Below are positions 44,789 through 59,700 of a stretch of 64,000 nt of DNA, piece by piece. How positions within the stretch are numbered: the stretch's first letter is position 1; the number at the start of each line of letters is the position of its first letter. A model generated the notes under the pieces. The model did not search any database and was not told the origin of the DNA. It saw only the letters and a list, made by a program, of their open reading frames with translations. Made by a program: the position numbers and the translations under genes. The DNA comes from Aplidium turbinatum. Lineage: Eukaryota; Chordata; Ascidiacea; Aplousobranchia; Polyclinidae. Where the stretch lies: the NCBI GenBank assembly GCA_918807975.1, contig OU964918.1:53304477-53368476 (forward strand), in the 5' to 3' direction.

Positions 44789-47700
44789 ATGTATACCATG
44801 GAAGAGTTAAAGACATGGTGGGAAGTGCCTGCAATCGCTCACTTTTTTTCATTGTTTAAAAGCAGTTTCTCCTTGACTGATTTCACTATTGAGGTAAGTT
44901 AAATTATCTGTTCGTAATTCATCATGGCATGTGATTGAACTATTGAATAATAATTCATAAGGTAAGTTTTTATTTTCAATTTGGCTCAACACCCTAGAAG
45001 CCAAGAAAGATAACATTGGTTGTAAAATTGTTTTTTAACAATTGTATAGCCTGGTTTTAGAAAAAATGCATTGGAAATTGATATTGTTGCTATTTACAAG
45101 TTAGTACGCTATCAAACAATATATTTTTTAACACTACAAAAAGAGTGCTCAATGTCCAGTAAAAGAGTGAATTAAAGCAAATGTGGTTCAAATATAATTC
45201 TTATTTGAATAAAAACCTTCTGTGGATCCCACCAAGGGTGAAACAAGGCTATCAATATTAAGATTTTAGGAGAGTAGCAATTGCAGGGGTCCCACTCGGC
45301 ATAAAATCATAAAAAATCATAAAATTTTGCTTGATTTGGAAAAAATCATAAAATAGCATAAAATATAGACACAATCATAAAAAATCATAAAATTTAGTTG
45401 TAATGGAGAACTGAGCATGTAAAAATCAAAAAAATTAATATAGTGTAATGTGTAACAATTCCAACCATGATAACAGCATAATTATTTGTGTAACGATTGT
45501 GTTGAATGCATTGATTTAGGATAACATGTGGTTGCGTAATCAAGTCCAGTGTTGCCTGTGGAGCTGGAATGAGAAAAGGAGCGTAACTAGATACTTTCAG
45601 TGCATGTTTTAAACGTCATTAGTAGGCCTTAAAACTCGTGTTTTTTTTCCGGCAGCCATCGTGGCCTACCGAGAGCTCCTTCACGGCGGCCAAATCTGCG
45701 TGCTTGGAGGCCAAAATACAATAACGATAGCACAAGTAAATAGCATTAAACTTGCAACAATGTTAAAATGATCACTTAGCGTTGTTGAAGTTTGGGCGAC
45801 GTCCTGCAATAGAATCGTTGTACCACGCATTAAATGCTTCATCGGGATTGTAATCCAGTATTGCGGGACCATCAAACGACCCTAAATTGTTTTAACTGCT
45901 CGCAGCTCAGTAAATTGTTTCAACTGCATACCGCCTTTTATAAAACCTGACCATTTATTCCGTTATGATGTCACCATTGAGGGTGTGAAGTCACTAACCC
46001 ACAGCGTTCTCAACTATGAAGACACGTGTTTTACCCGGATGTCAACTAACCTAGTTCTCCTTTTTAACAACAATTCAATATCCGACAACATTGAATCGAT
46101 ATAAAAACGACAATATTGCCAGGCGATGTAAATTAGCACTTCGGATTAACACTTCGTTAAAATAAACATCGGGAATTGCAAACAAGACTTACAACGCTAG
46201 TGATCGCAACTGGATATATTTAATACAACAGTAGTGACTATGATGCGCTGACCTAATTCTGCGTCACTCTTTGATACTACATATTTTCGACATTTAATCC
46301 ACAATCATTCTATTGTGAAATTAAATAATTGGCTAGAAGAAACCGGCGGTCAAACTTGGCCGATTGAGGAGGTAGCACAGGCGGTCATTCAAGCACTAGT
46401 TAGAGGCCATGGCCGCGATGGCCGCCGGCTGCTTTAAGGCTTGCATTAGACATAGACAAGTAGACGCTGACAAGATTTCAAGACATTGCAGTTATTGTGG
46501 GAGAATGGTGAAAGGATAATTTGACAGCAATGTTTTGGAAAAAAGCGTAGGGCTAGGCAAGGAAACTATTGAGGCCATTTGCAAGCAATGTGTTACTCAG
46601 GCGAAATTCATGGCGGAAATTCATGGCCTTAAACCTTGAGTGGGACCTCTGACATTACTTCCTGTAGTTTTTGCCTTAGCAAAAAACTTCAAGTCAAAAA
46701 TTGCATCTACCCAAAGATACAAAAGGATTTAAGAAGCATTAAAGGATCCTTTGATTGAAGCTTATATTTCATTTGTATTATTTGCTTCTGGTGACTTTGA
46801 ACGGTTTTTAGTCCTATTCCAATATGAAGAGCCACTGATTCACATTTTTTACTCAGCAATGTGCTATCTGATCACAGCTTTGCTTAGTAAATTTATCAAC
46901 AAAAAAAAACAACATATCATCCACAGAGTCAGAAAATCTTGTGCTTGATGTCACAAACAAAGAACTTCAGAAGCCCTTGAACTTGATTGATGCTGGAACA
47001 TGAGCAAAAATTTTATTCAGTGATATTGCAGTCCTTACTGAAGCCGACAAGAAAAAATTTAAATCAGACTGTCTAAACTTTTTTGTGGTTGCTACAAGTT
47101 ACCTTTTACATCATTTGCCATTGCATTCATCTGTTCTTAAGCAGGCACAATTTTTGCACCCAGAAAAAAGAAATGATGTTGGAACTACAACTTCTACTGT
47201 CAATCCATTGGACAGTTTCCAATTGCATTAAAAAGTGTCGTGCAAGTGCTTTTGCAATTGATGTATCTGTTTCAAGAGAAGAACTTTATGATAAGGCAAG
47301 ACTTCAGTGGTTGCGGTATCAATCTAAGGATATTCTAGATGAGTTTTACAAAAAGACTGATCTTGAAAGTAACAAATACAGTATACACCAATTCCCAATC
47401 TTCTTACTGGACTCAAGCACAAATCAAATATGGTTTAACAGTAACACCCCTACCAAAAGTGTCTTCCTACAAGAGAATTGACTATTATTAGACAAAAATT
47501 GGAGGCCTGTTTGATGATGCTGGGATAAAAAATATCCGCAACTATTTAGTCTGGCAAAATGTTTTCTAACATTAAGTCACGGTAATGCCAGTCCTGAAAG
47601 AGGTTTCTCCATTAATACACATTTGATTGATTCACATAAAAGTTCTCTTAAAGGAATCACAATTGTTTCACTGAGGATGGTGAAAGATGAACTAAATCGG

Positions 47701-50700
47701 TATGATGATGAGGTAAACTTTCCCATTAACCGTTTGAGTAATGTTACTAGAAAGTTGGTTTACATGAAAGTTGCCATCTGATCACGGCTTTGCTTAGTAA
47801 ATTCATCAAAAAAAAAAAAAAAAAGAACATATCATCCACAGAGTAAGAACATCTTTTGGTTGATGTCACAAACAAAGAACTTCAGAAGTCGTTGAACTTG
47901 ATTGATGCTGGAACATGAGCAAAAGTTTTACTCAGTGATGTTGCGGTCCTCAGTGAAGTTGACAAGAAGAAATTTAAATCAGACTGTCTAAACTTTTTTG
48001 TGGTTGCTACAAGTTACCTTTCACATCATTTGAGTAATGTTACTAAAAAGTTGGTTTATATGAGCCATGCAAGAAAGATCAAGCCACAACAAATACTGAT
48101 TAACAGGTCTGTTCCAAAGGAATTATGATAAATTGGATTTCCGCAGAACCTAGAAGTACTGGTTATTCCCAATGTCTTTGCAAGTCTGTTGTTTCGTTGA
48201 TTTGATTTTTAAAGTGCAGCTTGCTCTGAACTGAGCTAAACAATTTAACCACATTTAAATAATGTAAAGTATAACAAGCTTACAGTAGGCTATATTATGT
48301 TTTCTACTTCCACTCAAAAGCTGTACCGTAGCCTATGTTTGCTTTTACAAAATGACTTGCATTGATTGTTTTTCCGTAATCGCTTCTTATCCTTAAACTG
48401 TATAAATAAATCATTTAAAAAAATTAAATGTAACAAAACATCGAGCTCTGATGTAAAATCATAAAAAAATCATAAAATTTTGATGAAAAATCATAAAAAA
48501 ATCATAAAATAACCAAAAAAATTCATAAAAAATCATAAAATTTTTGACTTTTTTGGCATAAAATCATAAAAAAATAGGAACATCTTGAGTGGGACCCCTG
48601 CAATTGTATTTTCTTTGATTTAGAATTAATATTTCTACTATAAATTGAAATTCAACATAGTTTGACCTCAGAAATAATTTCTATTTCTTGGAAAGTGGTT
48701 TTATATGTGGGCTGCTTGTTTGGTGAATAAGCACTTGTGACACATAAACTTTGTTAGGTTATCGCGTGATCTTATCTGAAATATATCGGGAGGTCTTCAC
48801 TGAAAATGCTTTTGGTAAACTATCTTCTGACAATAAGATTGTCACAAAGCATGGAAGAGCTTCTTTTCATGTTTGAAGCTGTGTTGTACTAGTCCAGTTT
48901 TAATCCGGTGATGTCCCCGTTACCGAGGGTGGCCGGATTCACCTCCAAGTGCCGCAATTGTCTTCACACCCTGCCTCCACATCGATCTGTCTAACGCGTC
49001 CTCTCTTGTCAAGCCCACCTTGCTGCTTTCTTCCTCAACTTGCTTTTTCCATGTTTTCTTTGGTCTTCCTTGTTTTCTACGACCCTCCACTCGCAACTCC
49101 AGCGCTCTTCTCAAAACATCATCTTCATCCCTTCTCAAAACATGCCCATACCACCTCACTCCATTCGCTTTTGCCAACTTATCAACACTCTCATTCAACC
49201 CAAGCAAGCTCATAAGTTCTTCGGTATTCCTTTTGTCCATCAGCTTTACACCACACATTGCTCTCACCATCGCTCTCTCAGTTCTTCTTAAAATCGCCAA
49301 TTAGTTTTCCCGTAAGCACCATGTCTCACTTCCGTACAGCATTGCAGATCTCACACAACTAGTATAAATTCTTCCTCTCATTTTCAACGGAAATCTTCTA
49401 CCACATAACAACTCTCGACACTCTCTGAATTTCACCCAACCAAACCTTCCTCTTGCAGTCACTGCCGCTTCACAACCACCACTGGCATTTAATCTATCTC
49501 CTAGATAGCAAAAGGCATTTACTGATTCAACTTCGTCATTCAGCTTTTCAACAGGACCAATCATTCCTTCCTCAGTCTTCTTGCATCTTTCACATTCAAA
49601 ACTATTTCCAGATCTGCATGTCACTCTCTTCATCTTTGCACATCTTCCATGCACCCATTTCTTGCATTTCGTACATGTAACAGAATTTGCCATCACTCTT
49701 CTTCCGCAGACGCCACATGGGTCAATTTTGCTCATTGTGATTTCCCCTTCCGTTCCGCTTATTACGACCTTTGTCTTTTTGATGTTCACACGCATACCTT
49801 TACATTCAAACGACTCCTTCCACTTCTCAAATTTCCCTCTCAGATCTTCCATTGTGTCACTCAACAAAACCAAATCATCGGCGTACAGTATCTCCATTAA
49901 TGAATCTTCTCTTACACATTCGGTAATCACATCAATCACAATGGCAAAGATTAGAGGAGAGAGGACAGAACCCTGGTGTACACCGACCTTCACTGAAAAC
50001 TCGTCTGAGAGGGCAGATCCAACGCGAACTCTCGTCCTTGCACCATCGTAAAGACCCATTGCGGCTTGCACGAGAGCTTCTGGCATTACTTTTTTTCTCA
50101 TTGCCCATTCCATCACTCTTCTTGGGACTCTATCAAACGCCTTTTCCATGTCCACGAAACACATGTACAAGTTCTTACCCTTGTCCCGATATTCCTCTTG
50201 CAACCTTCTCAAAATAAAAATAGCATCTGTCGTTCCCTTCCCAGGCATAAATCCACACTGCATCTCGTCCAGCTTCACCACAGATCTTATTCTATTCTCC
50301 AACACCCTTTCCACTACCTTCATTGCATGCTCCAACAGTTTTATTCCCCTATATGACCCACAATCCATTACATCACCCTTTCCCTTGAAGATGGGTATCA
50401 CTATCACCACACTCATCTTCCATTCATTTGCACATTGGCAATTGTTTTCTATCTGAGATGACTGTGGTTAAGTTTCTTAGGTCTTCTTTTATGGAAATGT
50501 CTGCAGTTATGTGTAAGTATACAATTCTGTAGGCTTGAAAAGCTTGTGTTATGCACTTTCATGAAGTGAGTTGCTGCCAACATTGCTGTTGAAAATGATA
50601 TTATGCCACTGCTAGATACAAAAATGTTTGTTTTTTTAGGAACTGGAAGAATCTCTTCTCACTGATGGACAAGACGATAAATCTACTACGTTCACATCTC

Positions 50701-53700
50701 GTTTGTTAACGGAACTACTGCAGGGTTGCTATGACAACCCCAATATCAGGTAAATTTAAATGCTGAAAATTGCACTAATTATGGGTGGACATCATGGAAT
50801 TGTGCTAAAATAGATAAATAAAATAGACCTATGTCCTATTTATTAATAAACATTTATCATACATTGGTATCCGAAACATTTCGGTTGAATGTCTTTGATC
50901 TATCCACTGTAGTTTTATTCAATCCATGTAGCTTCTATCAGAGTAAGTCTTTATGATGCAGTCCGAATAATATGAGACTTGATTAATATGATTATTTCTT
51001 GTATCATATTTGATGTTGAGATCATGCTGTTTAGAAATATCACTTGCAGTGAGATTTAATAACAAAATTAAATCTCTTAACTCTCCATCTCTGACAAAAG
51101 TCCATCAAGAATTATTTATTAGACAATGTTGTTTCAATATCACAGTCATTGTTAAAACGGATGGATCTCTCCCAGTTACAGACTTTCACCTGTATATTTA
51201 AATTTTGGAGGAATAAAACGTTATTCAAGTTAAGCTAAAATAAAGTTCTGTTGCAAATAGTCAGAAAAAAAATTTTTTTGAGCGCACCATCAGTCAAAAT
51301 GCATTAGCTTTCAAAGATTATAGAAGAAATGATAAATGGAAAAAAGAACAAAATACAGACTAATAATGACTTGGACAAACATTACAGATTTAAATTACAA
51401 AAGTATAATATGGTATGAAGTGCTCATGGTCTTAAACAACGGTGCGTTGTATAGTGTATGTATAGCCTACATTACAGAAATGAAAAATCACTTTGAGATA
51501 TATTTTTTTTATACTTGCACTGTAGATAGGCTTAATACTTCTGAACAGCACAACAGGCACAAGAGATAATCAAGTCTCATGATATTTGGGTATTATGGGA
51601 TATGGATTGTGTGATTTGCGTTCAAGTCATTCAGATCTTGTTGTAATGGTATGGACCGAGCTCGCATAGCTAGTTTTCTTGCCATACTTTTTAGGTATTA
51701 TACAGTATATTTTTAGAAAATGTGTTTTCTTTAGTGTCACTTCTTATCATGAAACCTTAATCCACATCATGAAGAAGCGTTGGGAGGAGAAAGATGGAAG
51801 AGTTAATCCTCTCTCCTCCATTAATGCAGACTTTCATTCTCTTCCAACTCTTCTCAAAGTTCAAATCATTCATCGTTTGACTGAGTACAGACTTGATGCA
51901 AGTGTAAGTGATTAAGTATTGTATTAAAGTTTCAAATGTATCGGTCAGACGGTCATGTATTTTGACTGGATGGATGGTCATTTAATTTTTGTTTGGATGC
52001 GAAACGTACATAAAACAAAGACGTACAGTTTGCATCCAATGAAGGTTAAGTTTGTGAAGTTAGTGAAGGTTTTAACTGAATTGAATTTTGTCGGTGACCG
52101 TGATATGTTCGTGTTTTTTCAGGATGTTGAAAGCAAGCTGATTGGATTGCAACCTTCTGATCTTCGTCTGGAACCACTTGGTGCTGATAAACATGGTTCA
52201 AAATATTGGTACTTTTTTGGTGTCAGGTATGTACTTACGCACGTGCAGTATTTATATTAAAATTCTGTTGTGTATCAGTCTAAATATATATAGTACGCTA
52301 CATTTTTTTGCTTATAATTGTTAAAAACGTTCATCATGTGATATTGGGCATCCAGACTCTACAAAGCAACTCCTCCTCCAAAGAAGAAGGCGAAGATCAA
52401 GAAGCGAAAACATGAGCATAAGCCCAAGAAGAAGGAACCCAAGAAACCAAAGCTTCATTCTGGAACAATAAACAAGACCTTTCTAAAAGTACCGTGTCAC
52501 ACTGTTATAACATAATGTGTTTTCATACGCAGTTGTATTCGTCGCGGATATGCATTGCTCTCAGTGCTTTGCAAAGCAGACATAAGTCAGTTCAGTCATT
52601 TAAAGGCACCGCCGGTTTACAATCTACATTATTACATTGCTGTATTGTAATATTGTAAAAAGGCAAATACTATAGTAAAATTGCCACTAATGTATCATCA
52701 TGTCTGGAGTATCTAATGCGCTTATTTATTAAAAAAGATCCATACTTGGTTGATGTTTAAGAGTCGTATGCAATTAAAGTATTTTGGAATCTTACGCAAT
52801 GTATACAGTAAATCAGTAATACACTTATTGTGGTACGGTACAGTAAAAGTTGCACATAACATTTGACCATGTCTTCCACATACCTTTATCTCATGGGTTC
52901 ATTTTTGGCGTAATGCATTCAGGCCTCGAAATTCACGGCGGACACCGCGGACATGTCCGCCGTCACAGCATGTGATGTCCGCGGGAAGTACCCTCCAGAT
53001 CGGTCATATTTGTCCGCCGAGAAATAACACAGGAACCAGCGATACAAATCGTCATTGCATAGCACGAACAATATTGTTGCGAGAATATAATTTCCCGCGC
53101 ATTCTAGCGCGCATCTAAACAATGTGAATAGGCCTACTGTATTCCTTAGCTTCCACTCATGCAGGAAAATGTTCGATTTTTACGTTGCTTCAACGATTGA
53201 TGACATTGAATCAGCGTAACATTTAGGTGAATTCTTTGCCAAGAATCGATGCGAGTACCGGTACTTCTACACTAATCACGCGCAACTTAGTTCAAATTTT
53301 TGAAGTTTTGGTATTGCAGTAAGAAAAGGCCCAAGGAAAATTCACTTTCGCTCACATGACACGCAAAAATAAATCTAAAGAAAAATGCCTATAAAACTTT
53401 GCACAGCAGAAAATAGTAGCGTTAGTGTGGAAGTTTTCCTTCTCGTGTCCAGAGCATTGTGACACAAGAAGCCACATGACCTCTTTCGGTGGTTCTAAGT
53501 TAATCAGATATGCGGCGCTTTGACTCTTTAAGCGCACGTCGTTGATCTGATGAAAGCCTTTCAGAGTAACTTTGCTGAAATTTTAAAAAGCCTTCTAAAC
53601 CGTAGCTAACTAGCTATAGTTCTCAAATGGTGAAGAATTATCAAGATAAAGTGATTAAACATGACGATCGACGCTAAATCTGGTGTGTCCGCCGTGAGAC

Positions 53701-56700
53701 TCAATTTGTCCGCCGAGATAGCTGCTCAGACCGGACACGTTTGTCCGCCGTAAACAAAAACGAATTTCGAGGCCTGTGCATTTGGAATTTGAATCAAAGA
53801 TCAGGTGTTGTCGCGAACTTAACCCGATATAGGTTTCATCGAGTTACCAGTACGTTGTTTTCAGCTCGTTAATGGAGAAACGAAATCACCGTTTGCGACT
53901 TGCGATGATGAAGATGGCTTCCCTGGAATGGATGACTTCTTCGGCCAAGATAAAGACAAGAAAAAAACAAAAAAGAAACATAAACTGAAAAAAGAGAAGT
54001 CAAAGACTGATGCTGCAGGTTGGTTGTGTTTATTTAAAAGAATGTTATATCGTTGAGTAGGAACGGTCCTCCTGGCGTCAGCACTACCTGACTGCTCACA
54101 ATAATGTTACATATTAGCTCATTAAGTTCTGCACTGTGATTCGATGCACGTCGCACGACCTAATGCGTGGTCAGAATGCTGTATGCGTGAATGACGCGAG
54201 ATCTGAATGACACATGACTGTCATTCAGACCGCGGTATTAGGTCACGTACCGGTCTGTGAGGGTAGAAAATTTAATATACCGGAACTATGTATTTTCTTG
54301 TGGCGCTGGTCATTGCACTTGAATGGTAGCTCTTCATGACTAAGTACTACTAAGGACCACCTGCAACTAGCTTCTTTCAACTTTTTCTATGTCATATTCA
54401 GGCTTTGTGCCAGGTGGTTGAAGATTTAATTTAAGTGGACGGGAACACAAGGAAGCCAATTTTTGTGTCCACCTTCCGGCGTGTCATTGAGTCTTCTGCC
54501 AGACACAGCCACATGATCTTGAGCTGTGTCAAACCGGCGCCATTTTGAGCGGCGAACTAAGGCTTTTGCTACTCAGTTTGCACGCGACAGCATACAACAG
54601 TCAGCATCACATCCAGCCAACAGAAGTTTCTTTTTTCACATGGTCTAACAACGTTGAAACGATATATTCAACTGTATAGGCCGAAGTTGTGACTTTTGCC
54701 AGCTTCAAGCGTTGTTTGAAATGTAAAAGCAAACAGGTTTGAAACACGAGTTGTCCACAGATTTCCGGTTCTCCGGGCTGTCGCAGAGCAGGTGGGAGGT
54801 TGTCTGCTACAACATGGATGATTGGAAGGATTTAGCCTGTCATCTTGGCAGCGGGGATTCCCCATGCGAAGCGGCTCTTTGCCGACTCATCACCGACAAC
54901 TTTCTCCCAAACCTCCCGAAGATCGTCGAGGACATGGTAAGTCGTGGACAATTGAATTTTTGCATGCTTTTATTCTAAGGTGAGGATATCAAAAATTTTC
55001 AAGTATGGCGGGAATTTGCTATGCAAGAGTCTTGGCGGCCTCATTGCACTTGTAATTTTTGCCCTTGAATTATGTTTAAGCTTTATTGTGATAGTTATTA
55101 GCCCCAGAGGAGGCCACAAAAATCCATCTCGTGGATCGCAATTTGCGCATCTCTATTTTTAGGAGATTGTGTGGTTTTATTTTTTCAGGAAATGCAGAAA
55201 TTGCAAAAGGAGCAGATGGAGCAACTTCCTAGGCGGAGCTCCTATCGTCTTCTTGCAAAGAAATTGTACGAAGAGGATGATGTATGTTATACAGTATTTC
55301 GATCTTCTATGCATTTTTATTTTGGTACTATCATGCACGCTCTATATAATATTATATATTACCTTGTAGCATAATATTGTGTGTATAACTAAATTTAAAT
55401 ATAGTTTGAACTTTTGTTGCCAAAACAGTTTAGCAATGCCATTTTGGCACAGGTATGTTTTGTCTTCTAAACATACATTGAACAATGAACATACTTCTGA
55501 GCATAGTTACATATTCTGTTTTGTCTTCTGTAAATATAAGTGTTGTTAGTCTTACATTAATACAATTTATGAACAAACGATTTCTGATTGGGAAAGTAAC
55601 TTTTTTCTTGCGTTTATCTAGGAGTTATGTGTGAAGTCCCTGAAGATCAAAAGAGAAGAACGGGAGGAGCAGCAGAGCAAGGAAAGAGATGCAAGAATGA
55701 AGAGCGACTTTGAAGCGATGTTGCAGCTTGAACTGGAACGGAAGAAAAAAGAGTCTCACGCACAGTGGCAAAAAGGTACTTCCCAATCTGGTGACGTTGT
55801 TATCAGTTAATTTTGCATTCACATGCAGGTAATTTCATTGAAATGGCATTTCTTTTGTGGAATGGCTATTGCTGAGCGGATAATACTGACCGTTCTGTGA
55901 CTTGCTTGCCAATAAGTATATGGGAGGATTGTAAAGAATATTTTGAAACACTACGAAGAGCTACTCTCTACAAAATTTCCCTACCGTCAGCAGTGCTTGT
56001 GAATAGTAACTTGAACTAAATGTTTCTTTACAACATGCATTGGTATTCGCTTAGGTTCATAGTGTTTCTTCCACTGTGGTGTATTCATGCAATTGTAATG
56101 CTTTTTGTTGTTTGCAGAGCGTGAGCAAAGAAGGCAGAAGAGACTGGATCAAGGTCTTCCTCCTGAATCAGATTCTAGTTCTGATGAAAGTTTTCTTTTT
56201 GATGACGTTTCTTGCGTCCCCAGACCACAGCCAACTACAACCACGAAGACCACTGCGTCTGCTCTGTCCAATCAGAAAGCAAATAAAGCATCAAAACGAG
56301 TCTCTTATGGTACAAGTGCAGCTGTGAAAGCTGAACCAAAACCTGGCAAAAGAAAAGGAAGGCCGCCGTCTATTGCATCTGCTGCATCAAAGAACGTTAA
56401 GCAAATGTAAGTCGTGTTAAAGTGGTTTGCTGCTGTCATTTCTGATTACCTGCACGGCACTACTTCCAATCAGTGGAATAGGAGGGATCTTGTGAAAGTC
56501 GCCGTTTCAATTTCAATCGCAACTTAAGTGAAATTAAAGTTCAAGAAATAAATACAAGAATTAAAAAAAATTTGTTAACACCAAAGTCGGAGTCGTATAT
56601 TTTTCGCCGCTTCACTGCCCTGCTTGCAATACTTTGTTTTTGAACCAGCCTTTATCGTTTCAATAATTTTAAAAACGAACTTCTGCTTTGTAGTTTTGGT

Positions 56701-59700
56701 ATTGGTCTTCCTTTGTCGTCAGTGTTTTTCTATCACAGGGAAGTTGTTAAGATCTTTTTTATCCTTAACATTTTTTTATCCTTTCATACCATTTTGCAGC
56801 TTATTCTCTGCCGTCTTTTGTCACCATTTACTTTATAGAGCAGTGTATTGACACAATCTTTTCTTTTCTCAACAACATAATGATGGAATGGCATTCGTTT
56901 TTTTCACGGTACGGTTTTTTTTTACGTGGAAAGCAGGATTATGTTGCCAAGCAATCTTTTTTTATTTTGTTTAAACAACCGTACTTTGTTTCTCAGTTTG
57001 TTTTCTGGATAACAGTTTTGACGTCACAGAGTATCCTTTTTGTATCATTCAGGAATAATGGAGTTTCAAAGAAAGTTGCAGCGAAAGGTCAAAAGAAAAG
57101 CAAAGAACAAAAGAAAAATGATGACGTTGTTGATGAGGACTCCAATGATGACATTTGGGAAGACGAACTTCTTCACATGGTGGCCAATGAGCACGAGTAT
57201 GAAGCGATGAAAGAGGTATTGCTAGGGTGGTCACTGTTTTTCTGCATTTTATTTGCTTGTGTTCTGTGTGAATTCACACTGGTAATTTTCCGCACAAGTG
57301 TTTATATCACAGTCTTTTAGTGCAAGATTGAAAAAATCACATCTTGGTTCGCCAATTGAGCACTTTTGCTAGCAAATATCTTGCTGTTGGATTGCGCATA
57401 GCTCACCGCTCCAGCAGTTTGAGCGCTTTGGCAATACCGAGTATCAGCGAAAACATCTTGAGCTTGTGCAGTCAGAGGCAGTCACTTAGATTCAGTAATT
57501 GTTGCATTTAGACGTGGGAAACACTGGACACTCATTCTGAGGCATGGCCGTTTCAAATGCCCGTCGAAGAGAAATACGCGCCTGGCTACTTCAATATTAT
57601 AAAGGTACGTAGAAAGTTTCTGGATGTTTCCATTAATCAACATACCTTTACCCTGGTTTTACCTTCTGTACGTGAAGGAAGACGCTTTGGATAGAGTTTA
57701 TCATGTTCGTTCCGATTTTAAAGCGTTTTTCTAAAGTGTTTATGAATTCAAAAATTATTATCTGACAGCAGTGGCGTTCCTGTCTTATGGCTTTTCAATG
57801 TTAGAACGACACACTTTAGTTTTGCGGTTACACAGAACTCTGCTTTTCCAGCGTATTATTCAAGTTCTATCGCTTTAACTTAGCAATGTCTGTAAATATT
57901 AACTCACTTTATATTCTGTTGGTTTGTAGAGTTGGAATTCCACTTATTTTTCAATTTCTGATTTTTCGTTTTTACCTTTTTCAGCGCCCAATGGACTTGT
58001 CAACCATCGAAGGAAAGATTCTCGATAAGAAATATAAGACAGTTGGGGAGTTTAAAGATGACGTCACTCTCATGTTCAACAACTGCCGGTTGTACAACGG
58101 ACCAGATAATGGTGATTTGATTACTTTTTTATGTGGCTACGCAAGTAAAGGTAAAAGTGGTCCCATACTTGATTCAAGTGTCGGGTATGAGAAGATAAGG
58201 TTCTCATTATACTAAGTCTTCGGCACTAAGGAGAGTAGTGTGGCCAGTTCCTTTTTCTCGGCCGCCTTTTCTGCAGCAATTATGCCCACCCAATTTATTA
58301 CACCCTAGGTAGAGGTGAGCGGTGTTTTCGACAACCAGCTTGCCTGGAGTCGAACTAGTTTTGTACTATTGATTGCCATTTTGCATAAGCAGAAAGGCAA
58401 CGCCTCCAAGGCTACGCAAGTACAGATATGAAATATTCCATATTTACTTCGAACCGTACGGCTAGGAATTACTACAGGTGGTTTGCCTACCATACTGGTC
58501 TAGCTTTTACGTTTGTCGTGGGATGTGTATGTGACTATTCACTGAAGTAATGGTTATTTTCACAGAATACACGGGAGTCGCCGACACATTGGATAAGCTT
58601 TTCCAAAAGACCCTCTTCATCAGCTTAGCCAAAAAGCCGGCTGTAATAAAGCCTAAGAAAGGAAAGCCAGGAAGGAAGAAGAAGTCGGTTGAGCCAGGTA
58701 AGCTGTTGTGAAAAAGTGATGAACATAATACTTTTGCTGCGGTTGGGTTTATTGTGCCAAATTCACCTTAATGCTAGCTGTGTAGTCAGTTTATGGCCGT
58801 AAATTATGATGTTCTTTTCAGTTTACTTTAATGATGCGATTAAGCTATCACAGTCAAGACTGCTACAAAGGGTACATCACTTGAACGTCTTCTATTTTTT
58901 TTTTTTGCTTTTTTTAGTTAAACGCATTGTTTGTTTTTTTTTAACGCATAACTGTCCTTGAAGTAACAATAGTGTTCGGTGAAGTTTGTTGCTGGTTACA
59001 TTTTTATTTTGAAGCAAGTGTGTTCATTTGTAAGCGTAGTATCTGGTATTCGGCTTTTGGATGATAAATATTCAATATGGCCAGCGATTAATTTGACTTC
59101 ACTTTGTTTATTGAATTGTGGATATTGCTCTTTCATGATTCCCACTCTTTTAGGGTTGACGTTTTTATAGTTTAATTCTCTTTCTTCGAGGAACAAAAAA
59201 TAGCTCCCCATTGATCTCAAGTCTTTTTTCATAACATTTTCAACAAATTGAACACTCTGGTAGACCATTCAGTGCTCTCTCTTCTTTCAATAGCGTCACT
59301 CGAAGTTGCCAATTTGATATTTTGTTGCAGTGGTCAAAGAAGAGGCGCCAACAGCAGCTGAATATACAGAGGAAGTGGATGATGTCATTGATGTGGATTT
59401 AGATGAAGATGGGAGTGATGAATCTTCTGATGAATTTACTCCTCCTGGAGTTCCAAAGAGCAAATCACGAAAAAGATTTGGATCAACCGGCAGGGGAAGA
59501 GGAACAAGTCGAGGTGGAAGAGGAAGAGGAAAGTCTGTTGGAAGAGGTGGGAGAAGGTCTTCTGTTGCTGCGGAACCTAAAGACCTAACAGATAATCACA
59601 AACAAACAGATAAGTCAGATTCAGAAGAGAGCAGTACCAGTGACTCTTCACGTTCTTCGCCTTCTCCTGAAAAGATCAACAATAAACGTACATATTCGTT

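Noticed and set aside
47083-47481. 132-codon open frame in CECR2 intron 1 as a host gene
   Set aside because: It lies within the hAT copy with defined ends and shares a segment with its internal duplication.
45300-48570. ATAAAATCATAAAA arrays as a CRISPR-like or satellite array
   Set aside because: The units are irregular, without spacers, and confined to the subterminal parts of one hAT element.
49020-50456. Several + strand open frames opposite the LINE
   Set aside because: They are antisense shadows of the LINE ORF2, which carries clear reverse transcriptase motifs on the - strand.
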